Counted from the stretch's first letter, positions 16,353 through 25,934 are shown. The stretch: DNA of 64,000 bases from Flavobacterium denitrificans DSM 15936 (GCF_000425445.1 NZ_KE384377.1:800070-864069); one strand, 5' to 3'. Notes: generated from the sequence alone by a model not told the origin. Program-made: numbers and translations.

Positions 16353-17351
16353 ATGAAAAAAATACTATTAGGTTTTGCCATAATTTTTGGAACAATCCAA
16401 ACTCAGGCACAAGAAAATAATTTGCAGTTAAAAGGAACTGTTGTCGATACGGTTGCACAATATGTTTATCTGCAAAAGTTTCATAATAAAATGTTTACCA
16501 CAATTGATTCTGTAAAAGTGAAGGATGGAAATTTCAGTTTCAAAACAAAAGTAAAAACACCGGAATTATACGGTTTAAGTGTAAATACTGCAGATTTGCC
16601 ATTGTATGTTTTTCTTGAAAAAGGAACAATTACAGTTAAATTAAATCCGAAAAAGTATTATAGAAATTCTGTCGTAGAAGGTTCTGCAGCACAAGATTTG
16701 TTTGAAACATATAAAAAATCAAAAGATATAGAAATCAGTAAATTCATTACTGAAAATCCAAAATCGATTGTTTCAGCTTATGTCTTGTATAGAAATTGGT
16801 CATATCGATTGACTCCAGAACAAATCACACAAAATATTGCTTTGTTGGATAAAAGCCTTCAAAGTACGACTTATGTGAAAGAGCTAAAAGATTTAGCTGT
16901 CGTATTAGATGGATTAGCAGTTGGGAAAAAAGCCCCAGATTTTACAGAGAAAGATACGGAAGGAAAATCAGTTCGTCTTTACGAAAATTTAAAAGGCTAT
17001 ACGCTAGTTGATTTTTGGGCTTCTTGGTGCGGTCCTTGCCGAAGAGAAAATCCAAATATTGTGGCAGCGTATAAAGAATTCCACGATAAAGGATTTAATG
17101 TCATCGCCATTTCTTTGGACAAAAAGAAAGAAAACTGGATCAAAGGAATTCAGGATGATAAGCTGACTTGGACACACCTTTCGGATTTGCTTTTTTGGAA
17201 TAGTGCGGTTGCAAAATTATATGGAGTAAGAGCCATTCCAGCGAATTATCTAGTAGATTCTAAAGGAGTAATTGTGGCGAAGAATCTTCATGGAGAAGAG
17301 TTGCAATCTACGTTAAAATCTCTTTTAGATAAAAAAGTAAGCGCCAATTAA
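16353..17351 (+). CDS. TlpA-like thioredoxin with DUF4369 domain
   Basis: 332 residues with a signal peptide ending near TQAQE (about 20). An N-terminal beta-rich DUF4369-type domain covers about 22-125. The C-terminal thioredoxin/AhpC-TSA domain (about 188-332) contains GKKAPDFTEKD, VDFWASWCGPCRREN with the CGPC pair near 225-228, and a cis-Pro in VRAIPANY. These are common Bacteroidota periplasmic or surface-facing thiol reductases. It lies downstream of the SAM-I riboswitch and 42 nt before the desulfurase-like gene, linking it to sulfur metabolism. A separate promoter near the gene was not found. Confidence 0.92.
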   Translation: MKKILLGFAIIFGTIQTQAQENNLQLKGTVVDTVAQYVYLQKFHNKMFTTIDSVKVKDGNFSFKTKVKTPELYGLSVNTADLPLYVFLEKGTITVKLNPKKYYRNSVVEGSAAQDLFETYKKSKDIEISKFITENPKSIVSAYVLYRNWSYRLTPEQITQNIALLDKSLQSTTYVKELKDLAVVLDGLAVGKKAPDFTEKDTEGKSVRLYENLKGYTLVDFWASWCGPCRRENPNIVAAYKEFHDKGFNVIAISLDKKKENWIKGIQDDKLTWTHLSDLLFWNSAVAKLYGVRAIPANYLVDSKGVIVAKNLHGEELQSTLKSLLDKKVSAN

Positions 17352-17393
17352 TCAGTCAATAATACAATTTGTTAATTTAAAAATGATCGGGAA

Positions 17394-18872
17394 ATGAATG
17401 CAATTGAAACAGACAAGCCAATAGAGTTGGAGTGTTACTTCTCTAAATTTAGAGAAAACACCATAGGAGTAAATCATAGTTTTCAATCGGTTTATGGAGA
17501 ACAAAATCTAATTTATGCAGATTGGGTTGCCAGCGGAAGATTGTACTTACCGATTGAAGATATTATGCTCAATAAGGTTGGCCCAATGATTGCCAATACG
17601 CATTCGTTTTCTAGTCAAACTGGCAAAGCCTCGACGTATGCATACCAGCAAGCCAGAGACATTATTAAAAAATCGGTTAATGCAAATGAAGCTGATGTTT
17701 TAGTGACAACCGGAACCGGAATGACGGCAGCTTTGTCGAAATTGCAGCGCATTATCGGTTTGAGAAAGAATCATCAAAAAGGGAATAATGACAAACCAGT
17801 CGTTTTTATTACGCATATGGAACATCATTCGAATCAAGTTTCTTGGTATGAAACTAGTGCTGATGTTGTAATTCTGCCACCAAACGAAAACAACTTAGTC
17901 GATCCAGCTATTCTTTCTTCAGAAATAAAAAAATACGCTGATCGAAGTATAAAAATCGGTTCGTTTACGGCATGTTCGAATGTTACAGGAATTATTACGC
18001 CTTATCATGAATTGGCCAAAATCATGCATCAAAACGGCGGATTGTGTTTTGTAGATTTTGCAGCTTCGGCACCTTATGTCAAAATCGATATGCATCCAAA
18101 AGATCCAGAACAACAATTAGATGCTATTTTCTTTTCGCCTCATAAATTTTTGGGTGGGCCAGGAACTTGCGGTGTTTTGGTTTTTAATGAAAAATTGTAC
18201 CAATCTGATTTTCCCGATAATCCAGGTGGCGGAAATGTAAAGTGGACAAATCCGCGAGGGAAATATTCATACAGTGACATAATTGAAGTAAGAGAAGATG
18301 GTGGAACTCCGGGATTTTTGCAAGTGATTCGAACTGCTTTGGCTTTGGAATTAAAAGAAAAAATGGGAGTGGAGCAAATTGCAAAAAGAGAGAAAGAGCT
18401 ATTAGAGATTTGTTTTTCTAAACTTCAAAAAATACAAGGTTTGTCTATTTTGGGCGATTTAAAAAACAAACGAATTGGCTGTGTTTCATTTGTAATTGAT
18501 GATATTCACTACAATTTGATTGTTAGACTTTTAAATGATCGTTTCGGAATTCAGGTTCGCGGTGGCTGGTCGTGTGCTAGTACCTATGCGCATTATCTTT
18601 TTAATATCGACGAAAAGCGATCAAAGGCCATTACAAATGAGTTGCTTCAGAAAAACCAGACCAATAAACCTGGCTGGGTTCGCTTGTCGCTTCATCCAAT
18701 AATGACAAATGAAGAGCTTTTATTTATTTGTAATGCAATTCGCCAAGTGGCTTCAAATTATAAAAAATGGCAAAAAGATTACGAATATAATGCTGCAACA
18801 AATGAGTTTGAAAATTCTAGAATCCAAGATACAATTGCGAGAGAAGTCAAGGAATGGTTTGATTTGGAATAG
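17394..18872 (+). CDS. Class V aminotransferase, cysteine-desulfurase-like
   Basis: 492 residues. The PLP-dependent class V fold shows TTGTGMTAALSKL, THMEHHSNQVSW, VDFAASAPYV and the PLP lysine in FFSPHKFLGGPG. A cysteine in RGGWSCAST sits where SufS-like desulfurases carry the catalytic Cys. The chain is longer than SufS (about 400 residues), with a roughly 60-residue C-terminal extension. The likely reaction is sulfur abstraction from cysteine or a related amino acid. Its place behind a SAM riboswitch and before metNIQ suggests sulfur salvage or redistribution. The exact substrate is uncertain. Confidence 0.85.
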   Translation: MNAIETDKPIELECYFSKFRENTIGVNHSFQSVYGEQNLIYADWVASGRLYLPIEDIMLNKVGPMIANTHSFSSQTGKASTYAYQQARDIIKKSVNANEADVLVTTGTGMTAALSKLQRIIGLRKNHQKGNNDKPVVFITHMEHHSNQVSWYETSADVVILPPNENNLVDPAILSSEIKKYADRSIKIGSFTACSNVTGIITPYHELAKIMHQNGGLCFVDFAASAPYVKIDMHPKDPEQQLDAIFFSPHKFLGGPGTCGVLVFNEKLYQSDFPDNPGGGNVKWTNPRGKYSYSDIIEVREDGGTPGFLQVIRTALALELKEKMGVEQIAKREKELLEICFSKLQKIQGLSILGDLKNKRIGCVSFVIDDIHYNLIVRLLNDRFGIQVRGGWSCASTYAHYLFNIDEKRSKAITNELLQKNQTNKPGWVRLSLHPIMTNEELLFICNAIRQVASNYKKWQKDYEYNAATNEFENSRIQDTIAREVKEWFDLE

Positions 18873-18937
18873 ACATTTTTAAATGCATCAATAAAGTAAT
18901 CTATTATTTTGATAGGGTAATGAAAGTTTTTGTAGTT

Positions 18938-18972
18938 TTTGTATTAAAATTGAAAATAACTTTTTAAATTTG
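18938..18972 (+). promoter_or_regulatory. Promoter of the met leader peptide and metNIQ
   Basis: TAAATTTG (18965-18972) fits TAnnTTTG exactly; a TTTG lies at 18938-18941, 23 bp upstream. The expected start is only a few bases before the leader-peptide ATG at 18981, so the leader is nearly leaderless. Confidence 0.55.
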
Positions 18973-18980
18973 CAACCGCA

Positions 18981-19076
18981 ATGAGAAAAAACGACCAGAA
19001 TATGAAGAATTATTACAACAGCAATATGATGTGCTGTAATGTTGTAATGCAATTCATTGAGCTGGCTTCTATATAA
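18981..19076 (+). CDS. Met/Cys-bearing leader peptide upstream of metNIQ
   Basis: A 31-codon ORF begins MRKNDQNMKNYYNSNMMCC and ends ELASI. It has five Met including a MetMet-CysCys run at residues 16-19, and six Asn. It lies between a -7 promoter box and an intrinsic terminator immediately before metN. That is the layout of a transcription attenuator in which ribosome progress through Met/Cys codons sets read-through. The ORF and context are seen; control by attenuation is inferred. An alternative antiterminator fold could not be established by eye. Confidence 0.6.
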   Translation: MRKNDQNMKNYYNSNMMCCNVVMQFIELASI

Positions 19077-19094
19077 AATAATATTATTTATTTC

Positions 19095-19135
19095 AAAAAA
19101 GCCTTTCATGAACAATTGAAAGGCTTTTTTGTTTT
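19095..19135 (+). terminator. Intrinsic terminator (attenuator) before metN
   Basis: A perfect 14-bp stem AAAAAAGCCTTTCA (19095-19108) / TGAAAGGCTTTTTT (19117-19130), with an 8-nt loop, is followed by GTTTTT. It ends 16-21 nt before the metN ATG, leaving no room for another promoter, so metNIQ transcripts must read through it. Confidence 0.88.
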
Positions 19136-19151
19136 TAACCCTAATTACGAA

Positions 19152-20183
19152 ATGATTGAATTAAAAAATGTAACCAAAACTTTCCATCAGAAAGACAGAG
19201 TTGTAACTGCTTTGTCTGATGTCTCGTTGAGAGTTCCGCCGGGGAAAATTTTTGGTGTAATCGGAACTTCTGGTGCCGGAAAAAGTACTTTGATCCGTTG
19301 TGTGAATTTGTTGGAAAGACCAACTTCTGGAGAAATTATTGTAGATGGAAAAGCATTGATGCAGTTGTCAAATGCTGCATTAGCACTAGAAAGAAGAGAA
19401 ATCGGAATGATTTTTCAGCATTTCAATTTATTGTCTTCACGAACTGTTTTTGAAAATGTTGCATTTCCGCTGGAATTGGCAGGAACTTCAAAAAGCGAAA
19501 TTAAAACTCGCGTTTTAGAATTATTAGAGTTAGTTGGTTTGGCCGAAAAAGCAAACGATTATCCAGCAAATCTCTCTGGGGGACAAAAACAGAGAGTGGC
19601 GATTGCAAGGACTTTGGCTAATAATCCAAAAGTATTGCTATGTGATGAAGCGACAAGCGCGCTTGATCCCGCAACAACTAGGTCAATTTTAAATTTATTG
19701 AAAGACATTAATAAAAGACTAAATATCACCATTTTACTTATTACGCATCAAATGGAAGTCGTAAAATCAATTTGTGATGAAGTTGCGGTTATCAGCTATG
19801 GAAAGCTAATAGAGCAGGGAAGTGTTGGAGAAATTTTTGCTGATCCGAAACATGAATTGACCAGAGAATTTATTTCGTCTTCTTTACATATTGAAGTTCC
19901 GTCGGTTTATCAAGAAAAATTGCAAAAAGAAGATAATGGAAATCTGAATCCGTTATTGAAATTAGAAATGACAGGAAAATCAGTTAACGAGCCTGTTATT
20001 TCTGAAGTTTCAAGACTTTTTGATACCGATTTCAAAATTGTGAGCGCACAAATGGATCAGGCTGGAGAAGTAAATTTTGGTGTTATGCTGATTGAACTTT
20101 CAGGAAAACGCGAAAATTACAATGCTGCGATTCAGTATTTTAACTCAAAACACATTAAAACAGAAATTATAGGTTATGTCTGA
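19152..20183 (+). CDS. metN: Methionine ABC transporter, ATP-binding subunit
   Basis: 343 residues from ATG at 19152; upstream in-frame codons overlap the terminator. The ABC domain (1-240) has Walker [10 protein letters not shown], signature LSGGQKQR, Walker [13 protein letters not shown] and H-loop LLITHQMEV. The C-terminal NIL domain (about 265-343) is the allosteric methionine-binding domain of MetN, which shuts transport when internal methionine is high. It overlaps metI by 8 nt. With metI and metQ it forms the D/L-methionine importer. Confidence 0.96.
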   Translation: MIELKNVTKTFHQKDRVVTALSDVSLRVPPGKIFGVIGTSGAGKSTLIRCVNLLERPTSGEIIVDGKALMQLSNAALALERREIGMIFQHFNLLSSRTVFENVAFPLELAGTSKSEIKTRVLELLELVGLAEKANDYPANLSGGQKQRVAIARTLANNPKVLLCDEATSALDPATTRSILNLLKDINKRLNITILLITHQMEVVKSICDEVAVISYGKLIEQGSVGEIFADPKHELTREFISSSLHIEVPSVYQEKLQKEDNGNLNPLLKLEMTGKSVNEPVISEVSRLFDTDFKIVSAQMDQAGEVNFGVMLIELSGKRENYNAAIQYFNSKHIKTEIIGYV

Positions 20184-20829
20184 TTCAATTATAGATTTAT
20201 TAGTAAAAGGAACATGGGAAACCATAGTTATGACTTTTGTGTCTGGCTTTTTTGGCTTTTTATTAGGACTTCCAACAGGAATTTTGCTTTTTCTTACGCG
20301 TAAAAATCAAATTCTAGAACAATCGGTTTTAAACAGAACTTTATCGGTTTTGGTGAATATTTTTCGTTCCATTCCATTTATTATTTTGATTGTTTGGATG
20401 ATTCCGTTTACACGTGCTATTGTTGGAACTTCTATTGGCGTTAGCGCGGCATTGGTTCCGTTGAGCATTGGCGCAGCGCCGTTTATTGCGCGTTTAGTTG
20501 AAAACAGTTTGTTGAGTCTTCCTTCTGGATTAATTGAAGCGGCAAGAGCTTTAGGCGCAACACCTTTCCAGATTGTATATAAAGTTTTGCTTCCAGAAGC
20601 TTTGCCTTCTTTAATCAATGCAGCTTCAATTACCTTAATTACACTTGTTGGTTATTCGGCGATGGGTGGCGCAGTTGGTGCAGGCGGATTAGGACAAGTA
20701 GGGTATCAGTATGGATATATTGGTTATGATGCCGTGACGATGAATTCAGTTTTGGGTTTACTGGTAATTCTGGTATTCTTGATTCAGTTTGCTGGAGACC
20801 GATTATCAAAGCGTTTCGATCATCGATAG
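20176..20829 (+). CDS. metI: Methionine ABC transporter, permease
   Basis: 217 residues, five membrane helices. The permease EAA loop is visible in [26 protein letters not shown]. The [23 protein letters not shown] stretch is characteristic of MetI. Translation is coupled to metN by an 8-nt overlap. Confidence 0.96.
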   Translation: MSDSIIDLLVKGTWETIVMTFVSGFFGFLLGLPTGILLFLTRKNQILEQSVLNRTLSVLVNIFRSIPFIILIVWMIPFTRAIVGTSIGVSAALVPLSIGAAPFIARLVENSLLSLPSGLIEAARALGATPFQIVYKVLLPEALPSLINAASITLITLVGYSAMGGAVGAGGLGQVGYQYGYIGYDAVTMNSVLGLLVILVFLIQFAGDRLSKRFDHR

Positions 20830-20832
20830 GGT

Positions 20833-20892
20833 TAGTCGAAAGTCAAAAGTCGAAAGTCAAAAGTCGAAAGTCAAAAGTCGAAAGTCAAAAGA
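20833..20892. repeat. 14-bp tandem repeat between metI and metQ
   Basis: About four units of GTCGAAAGTCAAAA occur directly after the metI stop. The array lengthens the metI-metQ spacer to 126 bp, whereas metN-metI overlap. Copy number may vary between strains. Confidence 0.8.
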
Positions 20893-20955
20893 GGAAAGAA
20901 ACAAGAAGAGAGAGAAAGCTGAGATTGAAAGTGAATTAAAAATTAAATATATAAA

Positions 20956-21774
20956 ATGAAAAACAAACTAAATATTTTAAAAACTGCTGGAGTTTTGGCT
21001 TTGGCACTTGTTTTATCAAATTGCGGAAAAGAAAAAAATAATGATCCGCATTTTATAAAAGTTGGTGTTGCTTCTGGACCGGAATTAAAAGTGGCTGAAG
21101 CGGCAAAAAAAGTGGCGAAAGAAAAATTTGGGCTTGAAGTTGAATTGGTTTCGTTCAACGATTATGTGATTCCAAATGAAGCTTTAAGTCAAGGCGATAT
21201 TGATGCCAATGCTTTTCAGCATAAACCATATTTAGACGAACAATCGAAACAACGTGGTTATAAATTGGCAATCATCGGAAAAACATTTGTTTATCCAATT
21301 GCTGCTTATTCTAAAAAAATAAAAAGCCTTTCGGAATTGAAGAACGAAAGCACAATCATTATTCCGAATGATCCAACAAACGGAGGGCGCTCATTATTGC
21401 TTTTACAGAAAAATGGTTTGTTGAAATTGAAAGAGGGCGTAGGTTTATTGCCAAAAGTCACAGACATTATCAATAATCCTAAAAACTTGAAAATATTAGA
21501 GTTAGAAGCGCCACAATTGCCAAGAGCTTTGGATGATGCAAATGTTTCAATAGCGATTATCAATAATACATTTGCTTCTGCTGCCGGATTAGTTCCTTCA
21601 CGAGATGCTTTATTTGTCGAAGATAAAGAATCGCCTTATGTGAATTTGGTGGTAAGCCGTGAGGACAATAAAAACGAAGAGAAAGTAAAACAGTTTTTGC
21701 AAGCTTTTCAATCTCCTGAAGTAGAAAAAGCTGCAGAACAAGAGTTTAAAGGTGGAGCGGTAAAGGGTTGGTAA
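20956..21774 (+). CDS. metQ: Methionine-binding lipoprotein
   Basis: 272 residues. The lipobox VLSNC places lipidated Cys at about 23. The NlpA/MetQ fold shows KVGVASGPELKVAEAA, DYVIPNEALSQGDIDANAFQHKPYL and PNDPTNGGRSLLLL, all classic MetQ motifs. In the Bacteroidota envelope it probably sits on the periplasmic side of the inner membrane and delivers methionine to MetNI. Confidence 0.95.
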   Translation: MKNKLNILKTAGVLALALVLSNCGKEKNNDPHFIKVGVASGPELKVAEAAKKVAKEKFGLEVELVSFNDYVIPNEALSQGDIDANAFQHKPYLDEQSKQRGYKLAIIGKTFVYPIAAYSKKIKSLSELKNESTIIIPNDPTNGGRSLLLLQKNGLLKLKEGVGLLPKVTDIINNPKNLKILELEAPQLPRALDDANVSIAIINNTFASAAGLVPSRDALFVEDKESPYVNLVVSREDNKNEEKVKQFLQAFQSPEVEKAAEQEFKGGAVKGW

Positions 21775-21801
21775 TTTAAAGAAAAAGCACTTTTAAGATA
21801 T

Positions 21802-21843
21802 AAAGACAGATATGATCTAAAAGGATTGTATCTGTCTTTTTAT
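21802..21843 (+). terminator. Intrinsic terminator after metQ
   Basis: AAAGACAGATA (21802-21812) pairs with TATCTGTCTTT (21829-21839), followed by T-rich sequence. The rest of the 21775-22275 gap is AT-rich, with only the palindrome-like element at 22102. Confidence 0.85.
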
Positions 21844-22101
21844 TTTGTCGAGAATTAACTTTATAAAAATGATGTCTTTATGAAAAAACAAACTGATTTT
21901 ATTTAAAGAGAAGTTTTTGAAATTTTATTTAGAAAGATAATTCGTACAAGTTAGAAAAACAAATTTTAAAAGAATTTTTAACGGTTATTTTCATTTTTTG
22001 GCAATCAAAAAACAGCTTAATTGCTTGTAAATATTAAATTTTGACATAGTAGAACCTCTTTTAATAAAAATGATGCATTTTAAGTCGCTCAAAATGAAAA
22101 G

Positions 22102-22123
22102 GTTTCATTTTATAACTTGGAAC
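22102..22123. promoter_or_regulatory. Degenerate copy of the GTTTCATTTTA palindrome
   Basis: The left half GTTTCATTTTA is perfect; the right half TAACTTGGAAC is diverged. It lies about 150 bp before the small-protein gene. See the perfect copy at 28200-28221. Confidence 0.45.
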
Positions 22124-22275
22124 AGACTTAAGGCAAAAAAAAGATACTTTAAGATTTAATGCTGCTTAACTTTATCATTAGGTAGCGTGTATGATTGAGA
22201 AATAGCCTTTTAATTTTAGTAAAAAAATAATTCAATTGTTTTTAACAAATCAGAATTCACTAAAAATTGTGTAGT

Positions 22276-22527
22276 ATGTCTGTTCCGAAAGAGTTATATA
22301 ATTTAAAATTCTCAGAATATTTAGAATCGTTAAAGATTTTGTATTTGGTAGATGATAATTTTAAAACAATCTGTGATGAATATTGTTCTAGCATGATCAA
22401 AACAGAGAAATACAAAAAGAAATTTGAAAAATATTTTCAACATAAACTCGAAGCTGAAAATTTGGCTAAAGAGTTAGAAGAAGAAATTTTGATTTATTTG
22501 ATAAGAAATGGATGGGATAAAAAATAG
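22276..22527 (+). CDS. Small hypothetical protein, helical and charged
   Basis: 83 residues from ATG at 22276 (MSVPKELYNLKFSEYLE); a TTG three codons earlier is an alternative. The second half is rich in K and E (KTEKYKKKFEKYFQHKLEAENLAKELEEE), suggesting a helical or coiled-coil protein in the cytosol. I do not recognise the family. It is followed by an intrinsic terminator, supporting a real monocistronic gene. Confidence 0.7.
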   Translation: MSVPKELYNLKFSEYLESLKILYLVDDNFKTICDEYCSSMIKTEKYKKKFEKYFQHKLEAENLAKELEEEILIYLIRNGWDKK

Positions 22528-22558
22528 TTTTTTATTGATTTCTTATGATATAAGTTTT

Positions 22559-22594
22559 AAAATCCCGTTTTGATATGAAGTGGGATTTTTTTTT
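22559..22594 (+). terminator. Intrinsic terminator after the small protein
   Basis: AAAATCCC (22559-22566) pairs with GGGATTTT (22582-22589), followed by further T. Confidence 0.8.
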
Positions 22595-22819
22595 CGCGAA
22601 TTTTTAGGCTTAAAAACATATCTATTTTATGCCCTGAAATCATTTAGTGTATGTCATAATGTTTTTTGTATGTCAAACTAAACAATAGACTCATTTTAGC
22701 TCTTGTTTAGGTCTTTTCATTGTGCATTTTTTAATGAATCATTTGACTTAATCTTAAAATCTTAACATTTACAGTACTTCACCGCTTGTTTTTTTGCTAA
22801 AAATGAATTTTTATTTGAT

Positions 22820-22841
22820 GTTTCAAATTATAAAATGAAAC
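22820..22841. promoter_or_regulatory. GTTTCAAATTA/TAAAATGAAAC palindromic operator
   Basis: A near-perfect 22-bp palindrome identical to the copy at 49309-49330. A weak -7-like TTACTTTG (22866-22873) begins 24 bp downstream. It probably serves the aspA-ansB transcript, whose first ATG is 535 bp further on. The remaining 22528-23376 stretch is AT-rich noncoding with a possible 18-codon ORF. Confidence 0.55.
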
Positions 22842-23096
22842 AAAAATATCTGATTATCAATCTGTTTACTTTGTAATTTTATCAAGCAAATATTTTTTGT
22901 TTTTAATAAAGCAAAATGTTTATGATGATTAATATTACATATTGAGCTTCATTTTTAAGAATTGATAAAAGCATCTTGAAATTTTCGGAATTCCATAAAA
23001 TTTAAATCTGAAAAAAATATACGCCAAACTTTCACCCCATAAGAGATCTATGTTTAATTAATTAAGAATAATCAAACAATTTAAACTATAATCATT

Positions 23097-23178
23097 ATGA
23101 AAAAAAAGTTATTACAAAAGGTTAAGATTAGATATTTTCCCCTAATGAAATGAGTCTTCAAAATGTAAATCTCATTTT
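23097..23178 (+). other. Possible 18-codon leader ORF with overlapping hairpin before aspA
   Basis: ATG at 23097 opens MKKKLLQKVKIRYFPLMK, stopping at 23153. Its end overlaps a hairpin AAATGAG/CTCATTT (23148-23154 with 23171-23177) followed by TTGATTT. It sits inside the 535-bp presumptive leader of aspA. It may be chance. Confidence 0.3.
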
Positions 23179-23376
23179 TGATTTAAGAAGGTGGAGCTAA
23201 AAAGTCCAGAAATTTATGTTTTATGTAATGCAGTTGAAAATCAAAGCTGCATTGTATCTCATAGGCGATTTGGAACCAAGATGTTTAAACACTGTAATTT
23301 TTTCAGAAACACTCTACAGAAAAATTCAATAGTTGATAGCTGTTGAAAGTTACCATAACAAAAAAAATAGAAAAAC

Positions 23377-24825
23377 ATGTATAAAAAGATACAATACATA
23401 ATACTGTGTGGCTTGTGTATTACAACTGTACAAGCTCAAACTCGAACTGAAAAAGATCTTTTGGGCGACAAACAAATTCCTGCTAATGCTTATTACGGAG
23501 TTCAAACAGCGCGTGCGTTAGAAAATTTCCAAATCAGCGGGATGACAACGCAATTTTATCCAGACTACGTTAGAGCTTTTGCAATGGTCAAATTAGCGGC
23601 AGCTAGAGCAAACGCTGATGTAGGGCGACTTAAAAAAGATCGCCTTGCAGCGATAGAAAAAGCTTGTCAGGCTGTGATAGATGGAAAATACCATGATCAA
23701 TTCTTAGTTGATTTATATCAAGGTGGGGCAGGTACTTCGGCAAATATGAATGTCAACGAAGTTCTTGCCAATATCGCTTTAGAAATGAGTGGTCATAAAA
23801 AAGGAGAATATCAATTTATAGAGCCTCATGATGATTTAAACATGGGACAATCTACAAATGATGTTTATCCAACTGCAATAAAAGTAGCACTGTTGTTGCA
23901 TAACGATAAGCTTGTAAAAGAAGCCGATTTGCTTGCTAAAGCTTTCCATAAAAAAGGAGACGAATTTAAAGATGTCCTAAAAATGGGTCGTACCGAAGGG
24001 CAAGATGCTGTACCAATGACTGTTGGACAGGAATTTCATGCTTTTGGAAATCAGCTTGATGCAGAAGTAAATACACTTCGTAAAGTTGAAGTGTTTTTAT
24101 GCGAGCAAAATATGGGAGCAACTGCTATTGGAACAGGAATTACTGCTTCTCCAGGATATGCCGAAAAAGTGGCAACGCATTTAGCAAAAATCACAGGAAA
24201 ACCGATTGTAATGAGCAAAGATCTTATTGCCGCTACAACCAGCCAACAAGGATTTGTATTGTACTCATCTGCTCTTAAAAGCATGGCGGTTGCGTTATCT
24301 AAAATTAGCAGTGACCTTATTATCTTGACTTCTGGACCTCGTACGGGGATTTTTGAAATCAATTTGCCTGCACTTCAGCCGGGATCTTCAATTATGCCGG
24401 GTAAAGTCAATCCTGTAATGCCAGAACTTATGAACCAGCTTTGCTTTAAAGTAATGGGGAATGACCTTACCGTTACGCTTGCAGCACATTCAGGTTTGTT
24501 GCAATTAAATGCTTACGAGCCTATTGAAGCAATTGCAATGATGGAATCACAAGGGTTGTTTTTTAAATCTTTTCCATTGTTTAGAAAAAATTGTATCGAA
24601 GGCATTACGGTAAACAAAGATGTTCTGAATCATTACATGGAAAGAAGTGTTGGTATTGTTACCGCTCTGAACCCAGTACTAGGATACGAAAAAACCACCG
24701 AATTGGCTAAAGAAGCACTTGCATCTAATAAAGGAATTCTGGAGCTTATTCGTGAAAAGAAATTGCTGACAGAAGATCAAATCAAAAAACTTTTAGACCC
24801 CGCAAGTTTAACAGGTCAAAAATAA
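23377..24825 (+). CDS. aspA: Aspartate ammonia-lyase with export signal
   Basis: 482 residues. The N-terminus MYKKIQYIILCGLCITTVQAQ is a clear signal peptide, unusual for an aspartase. The rest is a full fumarase/aspartase chain: GDKQIPANAYYGVQTARA, GGAGTSANMNVNEV, GQSTNDVYPTA, and the signature GSSIMPGKVNP near 337-347. It deaminates L-aspartate to fumarate and ammonia. It lies 23 nt upstream of an exported asparaginase, so asparagine could be converted to fumarate plus two ammonia in the periplasm. Confidence 0.93.
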   Translation: MYKKIQYIILCGLCITTVQAQTRTEKDLLGDKQIPANAYYGVQTARALENFQISGMTTQFYPDYVRAFAMVKLAAARANADVGRLKKDRLAAIEKACQAVIDGKYHDQFLVDLYQGGAGTSANMNVNEVLANIALEMSGHKKGEYQFIEPHDDLNMGQSTNDVYPTAIKVALLLHNDKLVKEADLLAKAFHKKGDEFKDVLKMGRTEGQDAVPMTVGQEFHAFGNQLDAEVNTLRKVEVFLCEQNMGATAIGTGITASPGYAEKVATHLAKITGKPIVMSKDLIAATTSQQGFVLYSSALKSMAVALSKISSDLIILTSGPRTGIFEINLPALQPGSSIMPGKVNPVMPELMNQLCFKVMGNDLTVTLAAHSGLLQLNAYEPIEAIAMMESQGLFFKSFPLFRKNCIEGITVNKDVLNHYMERSVGIVTALNPVLGYEKTTELAKEALASNKGILELIREKKLLTEDQIKKLLDPASLTGQK

Positions 24826-24848
24826 CCATCAACTAAAAAAATAAAACC

Positions 24849-25916
24849 ATGAAATTAAGTATGAATTTTTGTAAAAAAGTGTTTTTGCTGGTGATGTTAT
24901 CACTAAGTATTAGTATGTTCGGACAAGCTAAACCTAAAGTTTTAATACTGGCAACAGGCGGTACTATTGCCGGAGCGGCAAAAAGTGGCGTTCAGTCAGG
25001 ATATACTTCTGGACAAGTTACTATTGATGCAATGGTAAATGCAGTTCCAGATGCATTAAAATTAGCCGATATTAAAGGAGAGCAAATTTCGAATGTGGGA
25101 TCTCAAGATATGTCGTTTGAAATTATGCTGAAAGTAGCAAATAGAATCAATGAACTAGCTTCCAGCAAAGATTTTGACGGTTTTGTAATTACTCACGGAA
25201 CAGATACTATGGAAGAGACGGCCTATTTTCTCAATTTAGTAGTAAAAACAGATAAACCCGTAGTTCTAGTGGGCTCTATGCGTCCATCGACAGCTATTAG
25301 TGCCGATGGGCCTTTGAATTTATACAATGCAATTGCGGTAGCGGCAGATCCAAATGCCAAAGGACACGGTGTACTTTTAGTAATGAACGACTGGATTCAC
25401 TCGGCTCAATCATTGACAAAAGTAAGTACTACGGCAGTTCAAACTTTTATGTCTCCAATACGTGGATTAATTGGTACTACCGCTTATGGAGTAAATGATT
25501 TTTACCATTATCCTGATCAAAAATTTGGAAAAACTTCTGAGTTTGACGTAAAAGGCGTAACCTCTTTTCCTCGTGTAGATATTATTTATGCTGACGCTGA
25601 CATGAAAGCTGACTTGATTGATGCATCTATCGAAAAAGGAGCAAAAGGAATTGTAATTGCTGGAGTTGGAAATGGCAACATGAACAAGGAATCGCTTGAT
25701 GCGTGCGCCAGAGCTAGCAAAAAAGGAATAATTGTAGTACGAAGCACTCGTGTTGCAACTGGTTTAGTGGGCCGAAATGTAGAATGTAATGACGACGAGT
25801 TAGGACTTATTGCTTCTTATGGATTAAATCCACAAAAATCTAGAATCTTGTTGTCTGTTGCATTGCTTAAGCCAAGAAAACTAGATGAGCTCCAAAAAAT
25901 ATTTATGGAATATTAA
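24849..25916 (+). CDS. ansB: Type II L-asparaginase, exported
   Basis: 355 residues with a signal peptide ending near SMFGQA (about 27). Both catalytic-threonine motifs are visible: ILATGGTIAGAAKSG and VITHGTDTMEETAYFL. The SMRPSTAISADGPLNLYNA stretch also fits type II enzymes. It hydrolyses L-asparagine to aspartate and ammonia in the periplasm; its product is the substrate of the upstream aspartase. A terminator follows at 25935. Confidence 0.95.
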   Translation: MKLSMNFCKKVFLLVMLSLSISMFGQAKPKVLILATGGTIAGAAKSGVQSGYTSGQVTIDAMVNAVPDALKLADIKGEQISNVGSQDMSFEIMLKVANRINELASSKDFDGFVITHGTDTMEETAYFLNLVVKTDKPVVLVGSMRPSTAISADGPLNLYNAIAVAADPNAKGHGVLLVMNDWIHSAQSLTKVSTTAVQTFMSPIRGLIGTTAYGVNDFYHYPDQKFGKTSEFDVKGVTSFPRVDIIYADADMKADLIDASIEKGAKGIVIAGVGNGNMNKESLDACARASKKGIIVVRSTRVATGLVGRNVECNDDELGLIASYGLNPQKSRILLSVALLKPRKLDELQKIFMEY

Positions 25917-25934
25917 GATAAGTCAAAAAAATAC

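Noticed and set aside
20833..20892. Short CRISPR-like array
   Set aside because: Units are head-to-tail 14-bp copies without spacers.
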